From assembly GCA_023388675.1 (NCBI GenBank), contig JAEWFU010000092.1:1-11958 (forward strand): a stretch of DNA of 11,958 nucleotides, written 5' to 3'. This document shows positions 1 to 6,326 of the stretch, in pieces. The DNA is from Pseudomonadota bacterium (GTDB lineage: Bacteria > Pseudomonadota > Alphaproteobacteria > Rhizobiales > Rhizobiaceae). Position 1 is the first letter of the stretch; each line of letters starts with the position of its first letter. A model generated the notes under the pieces. The model worked only from the letters and a program-made list of their open reading frames with translations. It searched no databases and was not told where the DNA came from. The position numbers were made by a program, and so were the translations under genes.

Positions 1-398
1 CCTGCGACCATGTCGTGTTCTCCCGGCGGGGGCTCGCCCAGTTTGCGGGCACCGACTCGATCGAAGACGGGCTGCATCGCGCCCGCCGTCCCGGCCACAA
101 GATCGTCGGCGTCACCGACGGTGGCGACGGCCTCTACTGGCTCGACGGGGATGCGCTGCGCAATGCCCGTCCCCCTCATGTCGACGTGGTCGACACCGTC
201 GGCGCCGGCGACGCCTTTCACGGCGCCTTTGCGCTCGCTCTGTCTCACGGGCGGCCGCTCGAGGAGACCATTCGCTTCGCCAACAGCGTCGCCGCTCTCA
301 AATGCACGGTCCCCGGCGGTCGCGCCGGCCTGCCGACGCCGCAGGCGCTGCAGCGCTTCGACCCCACACTCGATCTGGATTGGATTGCCGCAAGATGA
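1..398 (+). CDS. PfkB-family sugar kinase, C-terminal part (5' end outside window)
   Basis: The open frame enters from the left edge (first full codon at position 3) and ends in TGA at 396-398, so about 131 C-terminal residues are visible of a family that is usually near 300. The second PfkB signature, DTVGAGDAFHGAFA, is intact and contains the GAGD anion hole and catalytic Asp. It is followed by the typical tail ALKCTVPGGRAGLPT, part of the ATP/adenine site. Family knowledge says PfkB kinases phosphorylate sugars with ATP in the cytoplasm. The visible part does not fix the substrate, because the sugar-binding half is missing. The VVDTVGAGDAFHGAFALAL/ALKCT..GGRAG pattern resembles ketose-type kinases, sulfofructose kinase among them, but many PfkB subgroups share it. 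The stop overlaps the next gene's start as ATGA, so it is translationally coupled to the aldolase. The apparent GTG at 15 is internal and not a start. Confidence 0.88.
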   Translation, partial: CDHVVFSRRGLAQFAGTDSIEDGLHRARRPGHKIVGVTDGGDGLYWLDGDALRNARPPHVDVVDTVGAGDAFHGAFALALSHGRPLEETIRFANSVAALKCTVPGGRAGLPTPQALQRFDPTLDLDWIAAR

Positions 399-1447
399 CC
401 GAAGGTTTCCCCCCCACGCCCATGGAACGCAACACCAGGCTCGACGAAAAACTGGCGGCGATCAGGCGCGATCCGTCCGGCTCGAAGGAATTTCTCATCT
501 GCGACGCCAAGGATCCGGACATGGCGCGCGGCATTGCTGCGCTGGGCATGGTCCGCGACGAGGGGGGCAAGGAAAGGCCGCGCAACCGCCAAGAATTTCT
601 CGACATCGTCCGGGCGGTCGTGAGGCAGGACATCGTCGACCTGATGCTGCTCTCCGCTTACAATCTGCACAAGCTCGCGATCGAGGAAAATCTATTCGAA
701 AACAGCAGCATGGCGCGGGCGGCTCGCGTCAACGATACAAGCGAAATCTGGCTGCCGCGCCATGGCGCCTATCGCGCCTCTCCGTCTCAGCCGTTCCGCA
801 CGGCCGACCTGTCGCGCGTCATGCATGGCGGTCATGCGCCCTTGCCGAAGGGCATGGCAGGTGCCGATCTCGGTCTCTACAGCCTGACCTTCACCAACGA
901 TGTCGATGCCGACCATCGCACATTGACCGCGTACAACGCGTTCCGTGCGGAATGCAACGCGCTCGGCTTCAGGCACTTCCTCGAAGTCTTCAACCCGAAT
1001 GTCGGCACGCTCGCCGGCGAAGAGGTCGGCCAGTTCGCCAACGACTGCGTCGTGCGCTGCCTTGCCGGCATCGATCGCGATGCAGCGCCAATATTCCTCA
1101 AGGTGGCCTATAATGGGCCGCGCGCGATGGAGGAACTGGTGGCCTATGACGACGAGATGATCGTGGGCGTGCTCGGCGGAGCCGGCGGCACCACCCGCGA
1201 CACGCTCGAACTGCTCGCGCAGTCGAAACGGCATGGAGCGCGGCTTGCCCTGTTCGGCCGCAAGATCAACCAGGCGGAATCGCCGCTCGACCTGATCGAA
1301 ATTCTTCGCCGCGTTGCCGATGACGAGTTGACACCCGCCGACGGCGTGTCGCTCTATCACGACCGGCTGACAAAAGGACGCATTCCGGCGCGCATCGCGC
1401 TGGAGGAGGATCAGCTTGTCAGCCAGCCGGTCCTCAAGGCAGCGTAA
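395..1447 (+). CDS. Class I (Schiff-base) aldolase-like TIM-barrel protein
   Basis: 350 residues, start ATG at 395 sharing ATGA with the kinase stop. The longer upstream frame lies inside the kinase, and the next ATG (422) has no ribosome-binding site. The C-terminal half has the landmarks of the DeoC/FbaB/LacD class I aldolase barrel: a strand with FLEVFNPN (about 195-202), a strand carrying a likely Schiff-base lysine in IFLKVAYNG (Lys236), a glycine-rich phosphate loop [12 protein letters not shown] (258-269), and the last strand [13 protein letters not shown] (281-293), matching the G..GRN.(F/W)Q element of FbaB/LacD. The N-terminal 100 residues are less recognisable. Inference: it cleaves the phosphorylated product of the upstream kinase into a triose phosphate and an aldehyde. 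The exact reaction is not known. It may be annotated elsewhere only as hypothetical, and could also be a related deoxy-ketose-phosphate aldolase. Confidence 0.7.
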   Translation: MTEGFPPTPMERNTRLDEKLAAIRRDPSGSKEFLICDAKDPDMARGIAALGMVRDEGGKERPRNRQEFLDIVRAVVRQDIVDLMLLSAYNLHKLAIEENLFENSSMARAARVNDTSEIWLPRHGAYRASPSQPFRTADLSRVMHGGHAPLPKGMAGADLGLYSLTFTNDVDADHRTLTAYNAFRAECNALGFRHFLEVFNPNVGTLAGEEVGQFANDCVVRCLAGIDRDAAPIFLKVAYNGPRAMEELVAYDDEMIVGVLGGAGGTTRDTLELLAQSKRHGARLALFGRKINQAESPLDLIEILRRVADDELTPADGVSLYHDRLTKGRIPARIALEEDQLVSQPVLKAA

Positions 1448-1460
1448 GGAGCATTTATCA

Positions 1461-2909
1461 GTGACACGGACGACGCCAAATTACCCATCGACACAGCTCT
1501 TCATCGACGGTGAATGGCGACCCGGAAGAGAAGGCAAGACGATCGACGTGGTCGATCCGGCAACCGGCGAGGTGATCGGCACCGTCGCGCATGCGACTCG
1601 TGTAGACCTCGACGCCGCTCTTGACGCCGCCGAGCGTGGCTTCGCCGCCTGGAGCGCGACCTCCCCGTTCGAGCGCTACAAGCTCATGCGCAAGGCTGCC
1701 GACATACTCAGGCAGCGCGCCGACGAGATCGCGCAGGCGATGACGCTTGAGCAGGGAAAGCCCGTGGGCGAAGCGCGCATGGAAACGCTGGCCGGCGCCG
1801 ACATCATCGACTGGTTCGCCGAGGAGGCGCGTCGCACCTACGGACAGGTCGTGCCGGCACGCGCGCCGGGCGTCACGCAGATGATCGTCAAGCTGCCGGT
1901 CGGTCCGGTCGCCGCCTTCACGCCCTGGAACTTCCCGATCAACCAGGTCGTGCGCAAGCTCTCGGCCGCCCTTGCCGCGGGCTGCTCGATCATCGTCAAG
2001 GCTCCGGAAGAAACCCCGGCCGCGCCGGCAGCACTCGTACGCGCCTTCGCTGATGCGGGCATTCCCGCTGGCGTGATCGGGCTCGTCTACGGCGTGCCCG
2101 CCGAGATTTCGGAATATCTGATCCCGCACCCGACGATCCGCAAGATTTCCTTCACCGGATCGACCCCCGTCGGCAAGCATCTGGCAGCTCTTGCCGGGCA
2201 GCACATGAAGCTCGCAACCATGGAGCTTGGCGGCCACGCCCCGGCAATCGTCTTCGACGACGCTGATCTCGACAAGGCGGTGAAGGTGCTATCGGCGGCC
2301 AAGTACCGCAATGCCGGCCAGGTCTGCGTCTCCCCGACGCGCTTCCTCGTCCAGGACAAGTCGTTCGACGGCTTCGTCGACGCCTTCACGGCGGCCGCGA
2401 AGACCGTGAAGGTTGGCAACGGCTTCGAGGAAGGCACCGCAATGGGGCCACTCGCGAACGAGCGGCGCATCCCCGCGCTCGAATCGCTGATTGCCGATGC
2501 CGTGGCACAGGGCGGCGAGTTGCGCACTGGTGGCCGGCGCATCGGCAACAAGGGATACTTCTTCGAGCCGACCGTGCTGGCCAACGTACCGACGGGCGCA
2601 CGCATCATGAACGAGGAACCGTTCGGACCGGTTGCCATCATCAATCGCTTCGGCACCACCGAAGATGCGATCGCGGAAGCCAACCGCCTTCCCTACGGCC
2701 TTGCAAGCTATGCGTTCACGCGCTCTACCGAAACCGCCGACCAGCTCGGCAAGCGCATCGTCGCGGGCATGACCACCATCAACCACAACGGCCTCGCGCT
2801 TCCGGAAGTGCATTTCGGCGGGGTGCGGGACTCGGGCTATGGCAGCGAAGGCGGGTCGGAAGCGATCAACGCCTACCTCGTGCCGAAACTGGTGACGCTC
2901 GCCGCCTGA
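1461..2909 (+). CDS. NAD(P)-dependent aldehyde dehydrogenase, succinate-semialdehyde dehydrogenase type
   Basis: 482 residues, the usual length for GabD-like enzymes. The start is GTG 1461, set by TAAGGAG at 1445-1451. An in-frame TTG at 1416 lies inside the aldolase gene. All catalytic elements are present: Asn157 in FTPWNFP, cofactor Lys180 in IIVKAPEE, the FTGSTPVGK turn (231-239), general base Glu255 in MELGGHAP, nucleophile Cys289 in GQVCVSP, and the EEPFGPV motif near the C-terminus. The family oxidises an aldehyde to the acid in the cytoplasm using NAD or NADP. The start follows the aldolase stop by 13 nt, so it is the third gene of the same operon. Its substrate is probably the aldehyde released by the aldolase (glycolaldehyde, lactaldehyde, sulfolactaldehyde or a semialdehyde are all possible). 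The assignment to an aldehyde dehydrogenase is near certain; the substrate is open. Confidence 0.93.
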   Translation: MTRTTPNYPSTQLFIDGEWRPGREGKTIDVVDPATGEVIGTVAHATRVDLDAALDAAERGFAAWSATSPFERYKLMRKAADILRQRADEIAQAMTLEQGKPVGEARMETLAGADIIDWFAEEARRTYGQVVPARAPGVTQMIVKLPVGPVAAFTPWNFPINQVVRKLSAALAAGCSIIVKAPEETPAAPAALVRAFADAGIPAGVIGLVYGVPAEISEYLIPHPTIRKISFTGSTPVGKHLAALAGQHMKLATMELGGHAPAIVFDDADLDKAVKVLSAAKYRNAGQVCVSPTRFLVQDKSFDGFVDAFTAAAKTVKVGNGFEEGTAMGPLANERRIPALESLIADAVAQGGELRTGGRRIGNKGYFFEPTVLANVPTGARIMNEEPFGPVAIINRFGTTEDAIAEANRLPYGLASYAFTRSTETADQLGKRIVAGMTTINHNGLALPEVHFGGVRDSGYGSEGGSEAINAYLVPKLVTLAA

Positions 2910-2931
2910 GGCCGCGCACTCGACCAACTCC

Positions 2932-2970
2932 ACGGCCGCCGTCGTCCTCACGCCGGCGGCCGTTTCAAGT
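2932..2970 (+). terminator. Hairpin terminator after the kinase-aldolase-dehydrogenase operon
   Basis: A perfect 10-bp stem, acggccgccg (2932-2941) with cggcggccgt (2954-2963), has a 12-nt loop and is followed by TTCAAGTTTT. It lies 22 nt after the dehydrogenase stop. The T-tract is broken by CAAG, so efficiency may be moderate. It also separates this operon from the converging atpB. Confidence 0.65.
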
Positions 2971-3026
2971 TTTCCGGCATCGGGCTGGCCGAAGCGGCAG
3001 AGAGTTGCGCGGCGATGTTGCCCGCC

Positions 3027-3776
3027 TCAATGCCCGGGATGGAGCGCGTCATTCAGGTACATGCAGGTCAGCATCGTGAAGATGTAGGCCTGGATAAGCG
3101 ACATCAGAAGCTCCAGCCCGGTCAGTGCAACCGTCATCGCCAGCGGAAGGACGGCGCCGACGACACCCAGGGCACCGAACCCGCCGAGAGAAACGACGAA
3201 CCCGGCGAAAACCTTGAGGGTAATGTGCCCAGCCAGCATGACCGCGAACAGGCGGACCGAATGGCTGATGGGACGGGACAGATAGGAGATCACCTCGATG
3301 GGAACGATGATCGGCGCCATCAGGACCGGCACGCCCGAGGGCATGAACAGCCGGAAAAACCCCAATCCGTTGCGAACAAGGCCATAGATCGTGACGGTCA
3401 GGAACACCAGCATGGCCAGCGCGAACGTCACGATAATGTGGCTCGTCACGGTAAAGGCGTAAGGGAACATTCCCAGAAGGTTCGCGACGAGCACGAACAT
3501 GAACAGGGAAAAGACAAGAGGAAAGAACACCATGCCCTCTTCCCGCGCGTTCTCCCGGAGCGTCTTCGAGACAAATTCGTAGAGCACTTCCGTCGCCGAT
3601 TGCCAGCGCCCGGGGACAAGGTTTCCATTTCTGGTGGAGAAGAAGAGGAACCCGCCGGCCACCACGACCGTCAGCGCCATGTAGAGGGCGGAGTTGGTGA
3701 AGCTCAATTCATGGCCGCCCATCTCGACAAGTCGAACAAGCGGGGTGATTTCGAACTGCTCGATCGGTCCGGCCAT
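3027..3776 (-). CDS. atpB: F-type ATP synthase subunit a (isolated copy)
   Basis: 249 residues, full length for alphaproteobacterial subunit a. It starts at ATG 3776 with AGAGGAGGG at 3784-3792. Subunit a is a membrane protein of the Fo sector that forms the two proton half-channels against the c-ring. The sequence has hydrophobic helices throughout, the essential Arg175 in SVRLF (E. coli Arg210), His184 in MLAGHITLK and Glu222 in TGLELL (the His/Glu pairing of alphaproteobacteria and mitochondria, swapped relative to E. coli), Gln229 in LIQAYIF and the ending [10 protein letters not shown]. The position equal to E. coli Asn214, normally RLFANM here, is Val179 (RLFAVM, codon GTC at 3240-3242). 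His172 replaces the usual Leu three residues before the Arg. No atpE, atpF or atpI is next to it, unlike the normal Fo operon, so it is probably a second, diverged copy. A single relocated copy cannot be excluded from this window. Confidence 0.93.
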   Translation of the reverse strand: MAGPIEQFEITPLVRLVEMGGHELSFTNSALYMALTVVVAGGFLFFSTRNGNLVPGRWQSATEVLYEFVSKTLRENAREEGMVFFPLVFSLFMFVLVANLLGMFPYAFTVTSHIIVTFALAMLVFLTVTIYGLVRNGLGFFRLFMPSGVPVLMAPIIVPIEVISYLSRPISHSVRLFAVMLAGHITLKVFAGFVVSLGGFGALGVVGAVLPLAMTVALTGLELLMSLIQAYIFTMLTCMYLNDALHPGH

Positions 3777-3800
3777 GTGCCGACCCTCCTCTGCGGTGGG

Positions 3801-3845
3801 CCGGGCCGTCCCGGAATATTCGACGAGGCGCGGGTCGTCCCGCGC
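3801..3845 (-). other. Two adjacent stem-loops in the atpB leader
   Basis: Two GC-rich hairpins lie between the promoter and the atpB ribosome-binding site. One pairs gcgcggg (3828-3834) with cccgcgc (3839-3845) over a 4-nt loop. The other pairs ccggg (3801-3805) with cccgg (3810-3814). Neither has a T-tract in either direction, so they look more like leader structure than a terminator. An 8-bp palindrome gaatattc (3814-3821) lies between them. Their function is unknown. Confidence 0.3.
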
Positions 3846-3849
3846 GCGA

Positions 3850-3878
3850 CCCTGATATGGCCGGATAGTCGGGGTGTC
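3850..3878 (-). promoter_or_regulatory. Sigma70-like promoter for atpB
   Basis: Read on the minus strand, a perfect TTGACA (3873-3878) is followed after exactly 17 nt by TATCAG (3850-3855), a 4/6 match to the -10 box. It lies about 75 nt upstream of the atpB start and downstream of the permease stop. It suggests that atpB can be transcribed independently of the upstream genes. Confidence 0.55.
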
Positions 3879-3916
3879 AATCGGGCATTGCCGACGCGAC
3901 CTTCATGTGACGTCCC

Positions 3917-4663
3917 TCATGCGACGAGCCGCCAGAAGAAAATCGCGCTCATCACCGTGCCGACGACGATGACCACGGCGCGGACGACCGAACGAGGCAG
4001 AGCCCGGGCCAGTGGCGCGCCGGCGTAGCCGCCCGCCGTGGCAGCCGCCATCATCACGAGGGCCTGCGGCCAGGCAACGAGACCTGCAAGCGCGAAGGTT
4101 GCGACCGAAATCGCGGACAATACGAAGGACAGGCCGGTCTTGAGACCGTTCATGAGGTTCAGGTCGCGCATGCCCCAAAGAGAGAACAGCGCCAGCAGGA
4201 CGATGCCGAGCCCGCCGTTGAAATATCCCCCGTAGATGGAGACCAGCACCGTTCCCACCGGCCCTTCAGCTGTGCTGAAGCTACGCCGTTGTGCCCAGTC
4301 CCTGATCTTGTCTCCGAACGCGAAGGCAAGGGTAGCCAGCGCCAGCAGAAAAGGCACGACCGCCGAGAAGGCTTCATTGGAGGAAACCAGCAAAAGCACC
4401 GAGCCTATCAATCCGCCGATGGCTGTTGCAGCAACGATCTTGACCAGCCTGATCCGGTCCAAGGTTGCAATTTCCTGCCGAAAACCGGCGGCCCCCGCGA
4501 GGTAGCCGGGAAAGACTGCGACGGCACTTGTCGCATTCGCAGCGACCACGGGCACGCCCGTATAGACGAGAGCGGGGAACGTCAGGAATGTGCCCCCGCC
4601 CGCGACGGTGTTCAGGATTCCGGCGAAAAATGCCGCGGTGACCAGCACGAGATAGTCTGTCAT
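3917..4663 (-). CDS. TauE/SafE-family membrane permease (probable anion/sulfite exporter type)
   Basis: 248 residues. The start is ATG 4663, preceded by AGAGGAA, which drops a 21-residue upstream extension lacking family character. The protein is almost entirely hydrophobic with about seven to eight predicted membrane segments in two similar halves. The N-terminal half carries the family pattern FAGILNTVAGGGTFLTFP (13-30) followed by GVPVVAANATSAV. The second half has SIYGGYFNGGLGI and LNGLKT-like residues (MNGLKTG). TauE/SafE (PF01925) members export or import small anions and organosulfur compounds such as sulfite or sulfoacetate across the inner membrane. The substrate here cannot be read from sequence. 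It starts 34 nt after the upstream Rnk-like gene's stop on the same strand, so the two are probably co-transcribed. It is followed by the atpB promoter region. Confidence 0.88.
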   Translation of the reverse strand: MTDYLVLVTAAFFAGILNTVAGGGTFLTFPALVYTGVPVVAANATSAVAVFPGYLAGAAGFRQEIATLDRIRLVKIVAATAIGGLIGSVLLLVSSNEAFSAVVPFLLALATLAFAFGDKIRDWAQRRSFSTAEGPVGTVLVSIYGGYFNGGLGIVLLALFSLWGMRDLNLMNGLKTGLSFVLSAISVATFALAGLVAWPQALVMMAAATAGGYAGAPLARALPRSVVRAVVIVVGTVMSAIFFWRLVA

Positions 4664-4697
4664 GAATTTCCTCTCTGCCGACTCGCGGCGGCAAAGC

Positions 4698-5237
4698 CTA
4701 TGCCGCAGAAGGACCGGGATCGTCAAAACCTCCCGGCCCCATCGGAACGGGCTGGTGCTCCGCGCCTTCGACGGAATGGACGAGACGAAGCACTGGCTTG
4801 CGCGCCACTGGCCGGGAATGTCCGTTCAGCGCCTCCTTCTCGCGTCTGGCTGCCTCCGGCTGGTAAAGGACCTGCTCCAGCATCACGCAGCGCTCCACCC
4901 CTTCGCGGTCTGCGAAGCAGAATTCCTGTCCTTCTGTCAGGCCGAGAAGCGCCAGGCCGCGCGGATTGCTGATCGGCAGAAACAGGCCGACCGGAGCAGA
5001 CACGCTTCCGTCCGAGATAACGCGTGTGTCCCGCTCACCACCGTCGACGCTGAAATTCACGCGACTGCTCAGCGTGGCGACGTTTGCGGGAACATCGTCG
5101 CGAAAGACGACAAGGGCTGAATCGAGCTTCCTTTTCAGAAGCAGCGCAAGCGGGTTCTCGCGCCCGAGGTAGCGATCGCGCATCACCTCGAGAATGGTGA
5201 AGTCCTTGGTTGTGAGAATACAGCTCTCTGCCGACAT
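4698..5237 (-). CDS. Rnk/GreA-C-terminal-like protein, shortened N-terminus and long C-terminal tail
   Basis: 179 residues from ATG 5237, which has GGAG about 7 nt upstream. An extension to 5315 is open but lacks support. Residues of roughly 55-135 match the FKBP-like GreA/GreB C-terminal domain as found in Rnk (nucleoside diphosphate kinase regulator): a GERDTRVIS strand, the SAPVGLFLPISNPRGLALLG segment (compare ISILTPIGAALIG in its neighbour) and LTEGQEFCF. The N-terminal part (ILTTKDFTILEVMRDR) resembles the Rnk helical arm only weakly. After about 135 there is a tail of about 45 residues rich in Arg, Pro and Gly that ordinary Rnk proteins lack. The family acts on RNA polymerase or on nucleotide pools. 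Here the role is unproven. It lies between a second rnk-like gene upstream and the permease downstream. Confidence 0.75.
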   Translation of the reverse strand: MSAESCILTTKDFTILEVMRDRYLGRENPLALLLKRKLDSALVVFRDDVPANVATLSSRVNFSVDGGERDTRVISDGSVSAPVGLFLPISNPRGLALLGLTEGQEFCFADREGVERCVMLEQVLYQPEAARREKEALNGHSRPVARKPVLRLVHSVEGAEHQPVPMGPGGFDDPGPSAA

Positions 5238-5254
5238 CGCAGTTCTCCATCGCT

Positions 5255-5268
5255 CCGCCCTAAGGCGG
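5255..5268 (-). other. Small hairpin just upstream of the Rnk-like gene
   Basis: ccgcc (5255-5259) pairs with ggcgg (5264-5268) over a CTAA loop. It lies about 18 nt from the start codon and next to the ribosome-binding site. It could modulate translation, but no known regulatory RNA family is recognised. Confidence 0.25.
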
Positions 5269-5293
5269 TAAAATTGAAACGAGTGTGGAGAAT

Positions 5294-5320
5294 CCCCTGG
5301 CCGCTCACGCGGCACAGGGG
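5294..5320. other. Strong stem-loop between the two Rnk-like genes
   Basis: cccctggccgc (5294-5304) pairs with gcggc plus cagggg (5309-5313 and 5315-5320) around a TCAC loop with one bulged A, giving an 11-bp stem. On the minus strand it lies downstream of the first Rnk gene's stop (5394) and is followed by ATTCTCCACACTCGTTT, which is only moderately T-rich. It may be a weak terminator or a transcript-stabilising structure between the two genes. Confidence 0.4.
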
Positions 5321-5393
5321 CTACGATCCTGCGATGAGGCAGCCTCCGAAGAGCTTGAGGCGGGAGAGTGGCGGCATGCGGCTCATGCCAACG

Positions 5394-5831
5394 CTAGCTT
5401 TCGCTGACGGTATTGACGGCAGCCGTCGCAGCCGCTTCGCCAACGCTCTCGACGGTAAGCCGGTGGCTGCGGCCGTCCCGAGATGCCCAGTCTATGGATT
5501 GCCCGGCCGACAGGCCGATCAGCGCGGCACCGATCGGCGTCAGGATCGAGATTTTGCCTTCCGCAATATCCGCCTCGCCCGGAAAGACGAGCGTAACGGT
5601 ACGATCCTCACCCGCATCCGTCGTGAAGCGGAGGGTCGAACCCATGCGCACGATGTTGTCGGCAAGCCGGCCATCCGCGACAAGGCGCGCCCGGTCCAGT
5701 TCGGCAAAGAGCTGTTCGGCGACCGCGGGGTTGCGTTCGGCGAACGACTCCGCGAGCAGCGACAGGCGCTCATGGTCGGAACGCGTCATCGAGATCACGG
5801 GCTTGCGATGTTTCTTGTTGTCTGCGGCCAT
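5394..5831 (-). CDS. rnk: Rnk-type nucleoside diphosphate kinase regulator (GreA/GreB-like)
   Basis: 145 residues, close to the usual Rnk length of about 135-140. It starts at ATG 5831 with an AGGA about 10 nt upstream. It has the two-part Rnk layout: an N-terminal helical arm (about 12-50, KPVISMTRSDHERLSLLAES then LFAELDRARLV) and the FKBP-like GreA/GreB C-terminal domain (about 55-130), with MGSTLRFTTDAGE, RTVTLVFPGEADIAEGK, ISILTPIGAALIGLSAGQSI and a final strand. In E. coli Rnk interacts with RNA polymerase and influences nucleoside diphosphate kinase levels. Its arm is too short to reach the catalytic centre as GreA does. It is the first gene of the minus-strand block and is followed by a second, more diverged member of the same family. 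Confidence 0.9.
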   Translation of the reverse strand: MAADNKKHRKPVISMTRSDHERLSLLAESFAERNPAVAEQLFAELDRARLVADGRLADNIVRMGSTLRFTTDAGEDRTVTLVFPGEADIAEGKISILTPIGAALIGLSAGQSIDWASRDGRSHRLTVESVGEAAATAAVNTVSES

Positions 5832-6220
5832 TGCTGGGCATCCTGTTGACCGTGTGGCCGCACTTGCATCGGCAAGGGCCTGTGGTCTGTTTCGAACTTG
5901 CTGGTTTTGTGTCGCGTGTCTGGCTTGCCGCCCTTCAGGCGAAAGCCGATGCCCCGCGGCCGGGGCGCGACGCGACCGAGCCGCGGGTCAGTGTCCCGCG
6001 ATAGGACACACCCGGTGACGGATGGAAATGCGATGCTCGGTCTTGCTCATACCCTCAGAGGTGGGCGATCGCCTGGCGAATGTCAAGCCGGAGCTACACG
6101 ATCAAGAATGCTGAGTCTGCCGGAATGCCTTGCTGACTGGGCTATTCAGCCTCTTCCCTGCCATGCGACAAAGCGCGCAATCCGCCTGTTGGCCTCCTGA
6201 TTTTCCGTTGCGCTTGCCGA
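5832..6220. other. Non-coding stretch between divergent transcription units
   Basis: About 390 bases with no convincing gene. The open frame at 5898-6200 gives an Arg/Pro-rich sequence without family resemblance or ribosome-binding site. Small inverted repeats are present: gcccc/ggggc (5951-5955 and 5962-5966) and gtgtcc/ggacac (5991-5996 and 6004-6009). The promoter of the minus-strand rnk gene should lie in its left part, but I see no clear -35/-10 pair. No tRNA or other structured RNA family is recognised. Confidence 0.5.
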
Positions 6221-6249
6221 TTGACAAGGTGTCAGGTCCCGCCTAGCGT
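6221..6249 (+). promoter_or_regulatory. Sigma70-like promoter of the D-amino-acid-type operon
   Basis: A perfect -35 TTGACA (6221-6226) is followed after 17 nt by TAGCGT (6244-6249), a weak -10. The -35 box is embedded in a 13-bp palindrome, tgaca-agg-tgtca (6222-6234), which could itself be a protein-binding site. It lies about 80 nt upstream of the first gene's TTG start. Confidence 0.5.
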
Positions 6250-6251
6250 TG

Positions 6252-6277
6252 CAAATGTGACCGGGTGTTCACATTTG
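6252..6277 (+). promoter_or_regulatory. Inverted-repeat operator, probable target of the operon's TetR regulator
   Basis: A perfect 9-bp inverted repeat, caaatgtga (6252-6260) and tcacatttg (6269-6277), has an 8-nt spacer. It begins right after the -10 box and spans the expected transcription start, a classic repressor position. The only regulator in the operon is the TetR-family protein at 7255-7905, so autoregulation is inferred. The TGTGA/TCACA core resembles a CRP half-site pair, but the spacer is 8 rather than 6. Confidence 0.6.
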
Positions 6278-6326
6278 GGCTGGAAACTCGAAAAGTCTCG
6301 CGGCACGGCGCAGAAGGGGGGAGTCC

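Noticed and set aside
10..1113. 367-codon plus-strand frame crossing the kinase and aldolase genes
   Set aside because: It runs in another frame through two genes with clear motifs. The product is Arg/Ser/Pro-rich and without a domain.
1458..2237. 259-codon minus-strand frame opposite the aldehyde dehydrogenase
   Set aside because: Shadow frame. The plus-strand dehydrogenase has every catalytic residue in place.
3850..3890. FNR/FixK-type anaerobic box near the atpB promoter
   Set aside because: I looked for TTGAY-N4-RTCAA. Only the TTGACA half is present and the second half is missing.
3015..4028. 337-codon open frame on the plus strand
   Set aside because: It is antisense to atpB. The Gln/His/Arg/Asp-rich, low-hydrophobic product is the complement of a membrane protein gene and has no ribosome-binding site.
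4721..4726. Longer permease starting at 4726
   Set aside because: The extra residues are basic and non-family, they overlap the end of the upstream gene, and ATG 4663 has its own AGAGGAA.
5898..6200. Possible 100-residue gene in the gap between divergent units
   Set aside because: There is no ribosome-binding site and no recognisable domain. The composition is rich in Arg, Pro and Ser, as expected from random GC-rich reading.
6256..6273. TGTGA/TCACA as a CRP-type site
   Set aside because: The spacer is 8 nt, not the 6 nt of CRP sites, and its position over the transcription start fits a local repressor better.
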